Made by a program: the position numbers and the translations under genes. Of a DNA stretch of 5,944 nt, positions 1 through 5,803 are shown piece after piece. The notes beneath the pieces are model-generated. The model ran no database searches and had not been told where the DNA came from. It saw only the letters and a program-made list of their open reading frames with translations. The stretch comes from Candidatus Sumerlaeota bacterium (GTDB lineage: Bacteria > Sumerlaeota > Sumerlaeia > MWCT01): positions 1-5,944 of the forward strand of contig JAPLSR010000122.1 in the NCBI GenBank assembly GCA_026398545.1. Direction: 5' to 3'. Within the stretch, counting starts at the first letter, position 1. Each line of letters opens with the position of its first letter.

Positions 1-4
1 TAAT

Positions 5-1120
5 ATGCTGGATATGAACCAGATGTTGAAGATTATCGTGGAACGGGACGCCTCCGACCTCCACTGCTCGGTGGGAAAACCCACCGTCATGCGCATTCAT
101 GGAAAACTGGACATTGTTGACTCCGACATCCTGGTCCCTGAGGATACGGAAAGGTTCATGCGGGAAATTACACCTCCCCGTTATCAACAGCTTCTTCAGG
201 AACACGGCAGCTGCGACTTCGGCTATGCATACAGCGACCTCGCTCGCTTCCGCACGGCTGTTTTCCGAACACGCGGGAATACTGGCATTGTCATGCGTCT
301 CATTCCCCACCGGATTCTCACCTTTGAAGAGCTGGGGCTTCCCAGGGAGTCCATTATTGAACTTCTCCATTCCTTCCGCGGTCTTGTCGTTGTGACGGGT
401 CCCACGGGTTCGGGAAAAACCACCACACTCGCCACCATGATTGATTACATCAACGCTAACCGATATGTACACATCATCACAATTGAGGACCCGATTGAAT
501 ATTATCACCCGCATAAGAAGTCCATTGTAACCCACAGGGAAATGCATGTGGACACACCATCATTTGCTTATGCAATGCGTGGCGCACTCCGTATGGACCC
601 GGACGTTATTCTCCTTGGAGAGATGCGTGACCTTGAAACAATGGAAACAGCATTGGTTGCCGCAGAAACGGGTCACCTGGTCTTTTCCACCCTGCACACC
701 ATGAGCGCATCACAGACCGTTGACCGCGTCGTGGATGCCTTCCCGGTTAACCAGCAGGAACAGATCCGCGCTATCCTGGCAGTTTCACTGAGGACAATCA
801 TTTGCCAGACACTTCTTCCTCGCATCACCGGCAAGGGGCGGGTGGCTGCCTTTGAGATACTGCATAATACACCCGCTGTCCAGAACTTGATCCGTGAGCA
901 TAAGACAAACCGCATCGTTTCCGTCATCCAGACAAGTGCCAAGCAGGGTATGATTACCCTTGATGATTATCTCCTCAACCTTTATCGCAAAGGTACTATC
1001 TCCGGAGAAGCTGCACTTGAACGTTCCCAATATCCGTCGGAAATGCGAATGAAGATGATGCAATTAGTCGGCGAGGTGGAAGGAGCAGGAGCTGTTGCCA
1101 GCGGCAGGTTCGTGGAATAA
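5..1120 (+). CDS. pilT: Type IV pilus retraction ATPase PilT
   Basis: This is a hexameric AAA+-like secretion ATPase that powers pilus disassembly (twitching, DNA uptake) from the cytoplasmic face of the PilC platform. Seen in the 371-residue protein: an N-terminal PAS-like domain starting with the family signature ASDLH (16-20), Walker A GPTGSGKT (132-139, Lys138), an Asp box with IEDPIEY (160-166), Walker B DPDVILLGEMRD (198-209, Glu206) and a His box with TGHLVFSTLHT (222-232). The PilT-specific AIRNLIRE motif appears as AVQNLIRE (291-298), which separates it from PilB. Deviations from the usual family sequence are Met197 where Gln is usual before DPD, Met233 where Asn follows LHT, and Gln293 in the last motif. 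The protein is slightly longer than the usual 340-350 residues, with an extra C-terminal stretch. The ATG at 5 or the one at 14 would fit the family start. The frame is open to the window edge, so the true start is not proven. It is first in a pilT-pilB-pilC group, 40 bases before pilB. Confidence 0.96.
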   Translation: MLDMNQMLKIIVERDASDLHCSVGKPTVMRIHGKLDIVDSDILVPEDTERFMREITPPRYQQLLQEHGSCDFGYAYSDLARFRTAVFRTRGNTGIVMRLIPHRILTFEELGLPRESIIELLHSFRGLVVVTGPTGSGKTTTLATMIDYINANRYVHIITIEDPIEYYHPHKKSIVTHREMHVDTPSFAYAMRGALRMDPDVILLGEMRDLETMETALVAAETGHLVFSTLHTMSASQTVDRVVDAFPVNQQEQIRAILAVSLRTIICQTLLPRITGKGRVAAFEILHNTPAVQNLIREHKTNRIVSVIQTSAKQGMITLDDYLLNLYRKGTISGEAALERSQYPSEMRMKMMQLVGEVEGAGAVASGRFVE

Positions 1121-1160
1121 CCGAAGCTCCATGCATTTTAGAAAAATGAGGTGATGTTTC

Positions 1161-3149
1161 ATGGAAATAACCCCAACTGATTATGTTGACAGGGATTACT
1201 CCCATGAGATGAAAGAGCTTATCAAGAAGGAAGCTGGTCAGCCTGAAAAGACGCTTGACCGCTCCATTTCCGAAGAAGGAGAGATGGGAACCACTGTCCG
1301 CCAGGTGCGTGAACAGGCTGTGCATGACATCGCCGCCACAGGCGGTGATATGCTCCAGATTCTATCAGAGCAAGCCGGTCTTCCCTATGTCCAGCTGGCT
1401 GATTATAAAGTAGGCTCCCTTGACGTCCTGAAACTAATCCCCGCTCAATTAGCCAGAACCTACAAAGTCTTTCCCATCCGCATCGAGGAGGACGGCAGTC
1501 TTGTCCTTGCCATCTCTGACCCACTGAACATCACAATCGTTGACGACTTACGCCTCCTCCTTGAACGCAACATCACCCCCGTGGTTGCCGGTGAGGAGGA
1601 TATCCTGGACAATATTGACCTCTATTATGGCATGGGTGATGAAACCATTGAAAAGATGGTGGAGGAGTTTGAAAAGGAAGAGTCAGGAACAATTGAAATC
1701 ACCTCACCCGGGGAAATGGACTTAAGCGACCTTGAACGAATAGCAAATGAACCACCAGTCATAAAGCTTGTGAACCTCCTTTTGATTCAAGCCATCAAAG
1801 ACCGCGCCAGCGACCTTCATGTGGAGCCCTTCGGCGGGATACTTCGTATACGCTACCGCGTGGACGGAGTCCTCCGAGAAATTCCCTCACCCCCCAAATC
1901 GCTCCAGCTTGGTTTATGCTCCCGTCTAAAAGTCATGGCAAATCTGAACATTTCGGAAACCCGTCTCCCCCAAGACGGGCGCATCCGGCTTACCATTCAG
2001 GGGCGCGAAATAGACCTCCGTATCTCTACCGTTCCAACCGTGCATGGGGAAAGCATCGTCTTGCGTATCCTTGATAAGTCCATGATGATGCTCGGTGTCT
2101 CCCAGATCGGCTTAATCAAGGAAGTCCTTGAGCGATTAATGAAGCTCATTCACCTGCCAAACGGAATCATCCTGGTCACAGGACCGACGGGTTGCGGAAA
2201 AACCACAACCCTTTATGCCTCCCTGAGTGAAATCAATGACTCCAAGGATAAGATAATCACCACAGAAGACCCTGTGGAATATGAGCTGCCAGGGATTGTA
2301 CAGATTAATGTCAATCCCAAGGTCGGGCTGACATTTGCGACCTGTCTTCGTTCCATCCTGCGTCAAGACCCCGATATTATCCTCGTTGGTGAGGTTCGTG
2401 ACCTTGAAACCGCACAGACAGCCATTCAGGCATCACTCACAGGTCACCTGGTGCTTTCCACCCTGCATACCAACAGCGCCGCCGGAACTATCACTCGTCT
2501 TATAGACATGGGCATTGAGCCATTCCTGATAACATCCACACTGGAGGCGGTTCTGGGTCAGCGCCTCATCCGCACCATCTGCCCCAACTGTAAAAAGCCT
2601 TACACCCCAACACCTGTGGAGCTGGAAGAGTTCGGCATATCACCCGAGGACGTGGCAGACGTGGAATTCTCCAAGGGCATTGGATGCGATGAATGTACCT
2701 ACTCTGGATACAAAGGTCGCATGGGCATATTTGAACTAATGGAAATCACAGAAGAAATCAGGGACCTCATACTTCGCCGCGCCTCCACGGATGAAATCCA
2801 GGCAATGGCATTGCATCAGGGGATGAATACCATGAGGCAGGATGGCTGGTTAAAAATCTGCCTTGGCATGACAACCTTTGAGGAAGTGGCACGTCAAACA
2901 CCACAGGAAAGCAGAGAACAGATCGCGGAAGAGATGGAAAAGGTTGTGCAGGATACTCTCAAACGTGTCGAAGCCTCAAAACGTGGTGTAGTCCAGGAGG
3001 CGGGGCAGGAAAAAGTCAAGGGAGAGAAGAAAAAACCTTCTCCGGAAAAAGAGGCGGTTGCGCTGGAGGAAAACGCCCCATCCCGCAAACAACCAATCCA
3101 CGTCAAAGGTGAGGAGGCATCATTACAGGAACAGGAATCCTCCAGCTGA
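1161..3149 (+). CDS. pilB: Type IV pilus extension ATPase PilB (GspE/PulE family) with charged C-terminal tail
   Basis: This ATPase drives pilin polymerisation by turning the PilC platform. Residues 62-158 resemble the GspE/MshEN N-terminal domain (PF05157 type), with the familiar LIPAQLARTYKVFPI stretch (92-106). The motor core follows: ASDLHVEP (216-223), Walker A GPTGCGKTTT (341-350, Lys347; Cys345 replaces the usual Ser), Asp box IITTEDPVEY (365-374), Walker B RQDPDIILVGEVRD (401-414, Glu411) and His box TGHLVLSTLHTN (427-438). Cys474/Cys477 and Cys509/Cys512 form the zinc-binding tetracysteine typical of PilB/GspE and absent from PilT, followed by GYKGRMGIFELM (516-527). The family normally ends near TTFEEVARQT (571-580). 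Here about 82 further residues follow, rich in Glu, Lys and Gln. The ATG is set by the Shine-Dalgarno GAGGTGAT at 1148-1155, five bases upstream. Presence of pilT next door favours T4P PilB over a type II secretion GspE. Confidence 0.96.
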   Translation: MEITPTDYVDRDYSHEMKELIKKEAGQPEKTLDRSISEEGEMGTTVRQVREQAVHDIAATGGDMLQILSEQAGLPYVQLADYKVGSLDVLKLIPAQLARTYKVFPIRIEEDGSLVLAISDPLNITIVDDLRLLLERNITPVVAGEEDILDNIDLYYGMGDETIEKMVEEFEKEESGTIEITSPGEMDLSDLERIANEPPVIKLVNLLLIQAIKDRASDLHVEPFGGILRIRYRVDGVLREIPSPPKSLQLGLCSRLKVMANLNISETRLPQDGRIRLTIQGREIDLRISTVPTVHGESIVLRILDKSMMMLGVSQIGLIKEVLERLMKLIHLPNGIILVTGPTGCGKTTTLYASLSEINDSKDKIITTEDPVEYELPGIVQINVNPKVGLTFATCLRSILRQDPDIILVGEVRDLETAQTAIQASLTGHLVLSTLHTNSAAGTITRLIDMGIEPFLITSTLEAVLGQRLIRTICPNCKKPYTPTPVELEEFGISPEDVADVEFSKGIGCDECTYSGYKGRMGIFELMEITEEIRDLILRRASTDEIQAMALHQGMNTMRQDGWLKICLGMTTFEEVARQTPQESREQIAEEMEKVVQDTLKRVEASKRGVVQEAGQEKVKGEKKKPSPEKEAVALEENAPSRKQPIHVKGEEASLQEQESSS

Positions 3150-3196
3150 GATATCAGCGAGGGAAGTATGCTGTGAGTTTGGTTAAAAAGGAGCAT

Positions 3197-3222
3197 GGGT
3201 GTGAGGTTAATACCTTACACTC
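3197..3222 (+). other. Strong RNA hairpin in the pilB-pilC spacer
   Basis: Bases 3197-3207 can pair with 3212-3222 to give an 11-base-pair stem containing two G-U pairs, closed by the four-base loop TAAT (3208-3211). It lies 47 bases after the pilB stop and 33 bases before the pilC start, upstream of the pilC Shine-Dalgarno site. No T-run follows it, so it is not a standard intrinsic terminator. Inference: it may stabilise or mark a processing point in a pilT-pilB-pilC transcript, or tune how much pilC is made relative to the ATPases. The pairing is read directly; the function is unknown. Confidence 0.6.
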
Positions 3223-3255
3223 CAGACCAAAGGCATAGAAAAGGGGTGAGCAGAT

Positions 3256-4491
3256 ATGCCACAATTTTTTTACGAAGCACTGGACAAGGGTGGGAAACAG
3301 GTCAAGGGGATAATTGACGCCTCCAGTGAGGATGTCATTATTGAAAAATTGCATGGTATGGGTTATTATCCCCTCAAGGTGGTGCCCCATAAGAGAAAGG
3401 CAACCGAGATGGACCTCTTTTCCCTGCCCGTGCTCCGCAGCATATTCCATCGCGTCAGATTCAAGCATGTGGTGACCTTCACCCGCCAGCTTGCCACCCT
3501 GATAGACGCAGGGCTCCCCATCCTGCGTTCACTCTTCATCCTGCAGGAACAGCAGGAATCCGTGGTGTTCAAGCAAAAGATTGCAGATATGGCAAAGGAT
3601 ATTGAATCCGGTTCTTCCCTCTCTGAGGCTATGGGAAAGCATAAAAAAATCTTCGATACCCTTTATGTCAACATGGTCAGGGCGGGCGAAATCGGTGGTG
3701 TCCTTGAAAACGTCCTGAACAAAATCGCCGAGTTCCTTGAAAAACGGCAGGCGCTGAAAAGCAAGGTGCGTTCTGCCATGATGTATCCTCTGGTCGTCAG
3801 CATTGTGGCAAGCTTCATTGTCTCCCTCATCCTGATATTCATCATTCCGCGCTTCGCAGATATCTTCCTCTCAATGGGCGCCAAACTTCCAGGACCCACC
3901 ATGATGCTCGTACATGCCAGCAATATTCTCCTTCACCATGGCATATGGGTCTTGATAGGAATTATCATCTTAGTCCTTATATATAGAAAGGTGAACAAAA
4001 CAAAGTGGGGCAAGTTCTATCTGGACAAGTTCAAAATGAAGATTCCCGGCCTCGGGGAACTTGTCAAAAAGGTTGCCATCTCCAGATTTGCGGATACCCT
4101 TTCCACCCTTATCAACTCAGGCGTCCCCATCCTGCAGGCGCTGGATATCGTGCGGGACACATCCGGCAATGAGGTCATTTCACGCGCAATGGAGAATGTG
4201 TATAACAGTGTTAAGGATGGCGAGACGATTCATGAGCCGCTCGCGGAGGCAAAGGTCTTTCCCCCGCTGGTTGTCCATATGGTTGCAGTTGGAGAGGAGA
4301 CAGGCGCCATTGACCACATGCTCACAAAGGTGGCGGAGGCTTATGAACGCGAGGTGAATGACATGGTCAATGCCCTGACCTCTATCATGGAACCGCTCCT
4401 GATTGTCTTTCTCGGTGTAATTATCGGGACCATCGTCATTGCACTTTATCTACCCTATTTCATGATTCCAAAACTCATTGGAAGCGAGTAA
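3256..4491 (+). CDS. pilC: Type IV pilus inner-membrane platform protein PilC (GspF family)
   Basis: This is the polytopic platform protein on which PilB and PilT act, sitting at the base of the pilus in the inner membrane. The 411-residue length is typical. It has the two repeated T2SF domains: the first around 70-198 with FTRQLATLIDAGLPIL (75-90) and MVRAGEIGGVLENVL (140-154), the second around 274-400 with RFADTLSTLINSGVPILQAL (277-296) and MVAVGEETGAIDHML (342-356). Three hydrophobic segments are visible at about 177-198, 229-243 and 379-400, with the last just before the C-terminus, as in the family. The N-terminus MPQFFYEALDKGGKQVKG is the usual start. The ATG has the Shine-Dalgarno-like AAGGGGTGA at 3241-3249, six bases upstream. 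It is the last plus-strand gene of the pil group; the following 141 bases lead to a convergent gene. I see no truncation or missing motif. Confidence 0.96.
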   Translation: MPQFFYEALDKGGKQVKGIIDASSEDVIIEKLHGMGYYPLKVVPHKRKATEMDLFSLPVLRSIFHRVRFKHVVTFTRQLATLIDAGLPILRSLFILQEQQESVVFKQKIADMAKDIESGSSLSEAMGKHKKIFDTLYVNMVRAGEIGGVLENVLNKIAEFLEKRQALKSKVRSAMMYPLVVSIVASFIVSLILIFIIPRFADIFLSMGAKLPGPTMMLVHASNILLHHGIWVLIGIIILVLIYRKVNKTKWGKFYLDKFKMKIPGLGELVKKVAISRFADTLSTLINSGVPILQALDIVRDTSGNEVISRAMENVYNSVKDGETIHEPLAEAKVFPPLVVHMVAVGEETGAIDHMLTKVAEAYEREVNDMVNALTSIMEPLLIVFLGVIIGTIVIALYLPYFMIPKLIGSE

Positions 4492-4632
4492 AAAGTCATC
4501 CGGAAGTGTTAACCAGAGGACCCGTCCATACAATCAAAGGCTAAATTTTTTCGTGATACTTCATGTGGATTCGGGGATGTAAAACATCATTGGCAAGGCA
4601 TTTTTACTAAAAAATAGACAAACTGCAATTAT

Positions 4633-5214
4633 TCAGTCCCGCCACTTATCCTTTCTATCCCTCATCTGGCGCTTTTTTGCATCTTCAACCGCCCGCCTGA
4701 TTTCCTTGGTTTGCATCTCATCAGTATCAAGAAAGGCACTGGCGAAAGTCATGATGCCATTCTGGTAACTTTTGAGTATCTGAATCTGCATCATGACCTG
4801 TTTAAGACTGTTTGTTTTGGATTTTCTGGGCGGCGGGGTATGCTCAAATAAAAGTCCCACATTGCGCAGGAGACGTTCAGGGACAACAGGCTTTGTTAAA
4901 TATAGCCGGGCGCCAAGCTTGTATCCATATTTAATCTCGCGCGAGGTGTCCTTGGCAGAAAGGATGATTACAGGTATATCTTTGTATTCAGGATTTTTTT
5001 GGAGAAGGTCCAGAATCTGAAAACCGGTTATCTTGGGCATCATGATATCCAGTATCAGAAGGTCAGGCTCAAAAATATTAATAACCTCATATATCTCCAA
5101 TGGATCCTTAAGGGTTATCACATCAAATTGTTCACCAAGGGTCATCCGGATGAGCTCAAGGGTTTCCTCATGGTCATCTACGGCAAGGATTCTCCACCGT
5201 TGGGACTCGCTCAA
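4633..5214 (-). CDS. Response regulator with a CheY-like receiver domain and a short basic tail
   Basis: This 193-residue protein has a complete receiver domain at about 7-125: the acidic pair Asp13/Asp14, phospho-acceptor Asp56 in LLILDIMMP (52-60), Ser86 in the Thr/Ser position, Tyr105 in the aromatic switch position and Lys108 followed by Pro109. It should be phosphorylated by a histidine kinase, which is not in the window. After a Pro-rich hinge with basic residues (TPPPRKSK, 126-133) comes a tail of about 60 residues that looks helical and ends very charged (KKRQMRDRKDKWRD). I see no helix-turn-helix, GGDEF, EAL or other known output domain, so it probably acts through protein contacts. 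The start codon is TTG at 5214: an in-frame stop lies at 5230-5232, no ATG or GTG lies between, and the first in-frame ATG (residue 24) would remove the acidic pair. It converges on pilC. A role in pilus control (as for PilG/PilH) is possible but not shown. Confidence 0.93.
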   Translation of the reverse strand: MSESQRWRILAVDDHEETLELIRMTLGEQFDVITLKDPLEIYEVINIFEPDLLILDIMMPKITGFQILDLLQKNPEYKDIPVIILSAKDTSREIKYGYKLGARLYLTKPVVPERLLRNVGLLFEHTPPPRKSKTNSLKQVMMQIQILKSYQNGIMTFASAFLDTDEMQTKEIRRAVEDAKKRQMRDRKDKWRD

Positions 5215-5222
5215 TTTAATTA

Positions 5223-5228
5223 TCCTTT
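5223..5228 (-). promoter_or_regulatory. Shine-Dalgarno site of the response regulator, supporting its TTG start
   Basis: Read on the minus strand this is AAAGGA, eight bases upstream of the TTG at 5214. With the in-frame stop at 5230-5232 just upstream, it fixes the rare TTG as the start codon. Confidence 0.7.
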
Positions 5229-5249
5229 CTCACAGTAATACAATTTTTG

Positions 5250-5277
5250 AATATCTTTTACCTGATATTGGTGTCAA
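5250..5277 (-). promoter_or_regulatory. Candidate sigma70-type promoter of the response regulator
   Basis: On the minus strand a perfect -35 box TTGACA (5272-5277) is followed after 16 bases by GATATT (5250-5255), which matches the -10 consensus at four of six positions. Transcription would start near 5243 and leave a leader of roughly 30 bases that contains the Shine-Dalgarno site. The regulator thus appears to be its own unit, read toward pilC. Identified by eye from consensus only. Confidence 0.55.
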
Positions 5278-5339
5278 TCAAAATAAATTTTGATGTAATT
5301 TGAGTCTGATTATTTCACACTTTGGACTAATTTTCATCC

Positions 5340-5366
5340 CTGCGCCCGCTGCGTTCTCTGCGTGAA
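5340..5366 (+). repeat. Three tandem 9-base CTGCG units
   Basis: CTGCG occurs at 5340, 5349 and 5358, exactly nine bases apart, with variable four-base fillers (cccg, ttct, tgaa). It stands out as a GC-rich island in an AT-rich spacer. From memory, short intergenic strings of the kind NCTNTGCGTTCTNTGCGTGAA recur across the genomes of some environmental bacteria. I cannot confirm that here. It may be a member of such a dispersed repeat family. Confidence 0.5.
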
Positions 5367-5438
5367 ATTATCCAGGGATTTGGGAATCAGAAATAAGAAA
5401 AAAATGTAATTTTTTACTTGCATACAGAAAAAATAATT

Positions 5439-5465
5439 CATATGAAAAATGCGTTTTTGTATATG
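5439..5465. other. AT-rich hairpin in the divergent spacer
   Basis: CATAT (5439-5443) pairs with ATATG (5461-5465), G5444 can wobble with T5460, G5459 is bulged, and the A-run 5445-5449 pairs with the T-run 5454-5458 around the loop TGCG (5450-5453). The stem is almost entirely A-T and lies about 120 bases upstream of the first tRNA-tuf promoter. It may be a DNA-level structure or a protein site, or simply chance in AT-rich DNA. Confidence 0.35.
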
Positions 5466-5581
5466 ATAAACAATACATAAAAAACCTCCTTTTCCTCTCA
5501 TTTGAATGCGCATGACTGATTTTATTGGTGTTGGTTAAATATGAGATGAGAGAGAAAAAAGGATAAAGGGGAATTTTGTAC

Positions 5582-5611
5582 TTGACATGCATTTTGCACG
5601 TTCATTAGATT
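5582..5611 (+). promoter_or_regulatory. Candidate distal promoter of the tRNA-Thr-tuf unit
   Basis: A perfect -35 box TTGACA lies at 5582-5587. The best -10 is TAGATT (5606-5611, four of six matches, 18-base spacer); TTAGAT one base earlier gives a 17-base spacer but a poorer match. Transcription would begin near 5618, about 45 bases before the tRNA, so the transcript would need 5' trimming by RNase P. A-rich sequence just upstream could help RNA polymerase bind. Confidence 0.5.
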
Positions 5612-5619
5612 CTTTTAGC

Positions 5620-5648
5620 TTAAGTTTTCCCTGGGAAATGAATATAAT
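5620..5648 (+). promoter_or_regulatory. Candidate proximal promoter of the tRNA-Thr-tuf unit
   Basis: A perfect -10 box TATAAT is at 5643-5648, with a weak -35 TTAAGT (5620-5625, three of six) at 17 bases. Transcription would start near 5655, about ten bases before the tRNA, a common distance for tRNA promoters. It lies downstream of the distal candidate, so the unit may have tandem promoters, or only one of the two may be real. Confidence 0.5.
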
Positions 5649-5664
5649 TACTTCTTTTGTATCC

Positions 5665-5740
5665 GCCCGCGTAGCTCAGTCGGTAGAGCACTTGCATGGT
5701 AAGCAAGTGGTCACCAGTTCGACTCTGGTCGCGGGCTCCA
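5665..5740 (+). tRNA. tRNA-Thr, anticodon GGT
   Basis: The 76 bases fold into a full cloverleaf: a perfect seven-pair acceptor stem (5665-5671 with 5730-5736), D stem GCTC/GAGC (5674-5677, 5686-5689), anticodon stem CTTGC/GCAAG (5691-5695, 5703-5707), a T stem ACCAG/CTGGT (5713-5717, 5725-5729) and T loop TTCGACT. The anticodon loop ATGGTAA places GGT at 5698-5700, which reads ACC and ACT threonine codons. The discriminator is T5737 and CCA is encoded at 5738-5740. It sits 63 bases before tuf, as thrT does before tufB in E. coli, so the two are probably co-transcribed and cut apart by tRNA processing. Confidence 0.97.
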
Positions 5741-5803
5741 TTCATTACCCGATAACTTTAACATGACCATATCGAAAACCGAACTAATGACAGGAGGCTT
5801 TTC

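Larger units (their letters stand above)
5215..5664. other. AT-rich divergent spacer between the response regulator and tRNA-Thr
   Basis: These 450 bases hold no credible gene. The part from about 5373 to 5660 is clearly richer in A and T than the flanking genes and is full of A- and T-tracts, for example the perfect inverted repeat AAAAAAT/ATTTTTT at 5399-5415. An eight-base palindrome ATGCGCAT sits at 5506-5513. The pyrimidine-rich stretch 5485-5501 is loosely complementary to the purine-rich 5546-5562. The spacer also contains the regulator promoter, the CTGCG repeat, a hairpin at 5439-5465 and the promoters of the tRNA-tuf unit, listed separately. A-tracts upstream of a translation-gene promoter could act as UP elements or bend the DNA; that is inference. 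Confidence 0.7.

Noticed and set aside
1161..4491. pilB-pilC as type II secretion gspE-gspF
   Set aside because: The families are homologous, but the adjacent pilT with its retraction-specific motif points to a type IV pilus, and no other gsp gene is present.
4518..4615. Possible shared terminator between pilC and the response regulator
   Set aside because: I tried GGAC/GTCC (4518-4527, loop too short), GATGT/ACATC (4576-4588, no T-run directly after) and the weak A/T repeat 4600-4615. None makes a convincing intrinsic terminator, although one is expected between convergent genes.
5485..5562. Long imperfect inverted repeat that might mark a mobile element end
   Set aside because: Only CTCTCAT/ATGAGAG (5495-5501 and 5546-5552) pairs cleanly; the rest needs bulges in A/T-rich purine and pyrimidine tracts, and there is no transposase or target duplication.
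5368..5592. A 74-codon minus-strand reading frame in the AT-rich spacer
   Set aside because: Its composition is dominated by Phe, Lys, Tyr and Ser from AT-rich DNA, it overlaps the candidate tRNA-tuf promoter, and it resembles no protein I know.
5665..5740. tRNA gene as an integration site for a mobile element
   Set aside because: No integrase, no duplicated 3' end of the tRNA in the window, and tuf follows in the conserved order.
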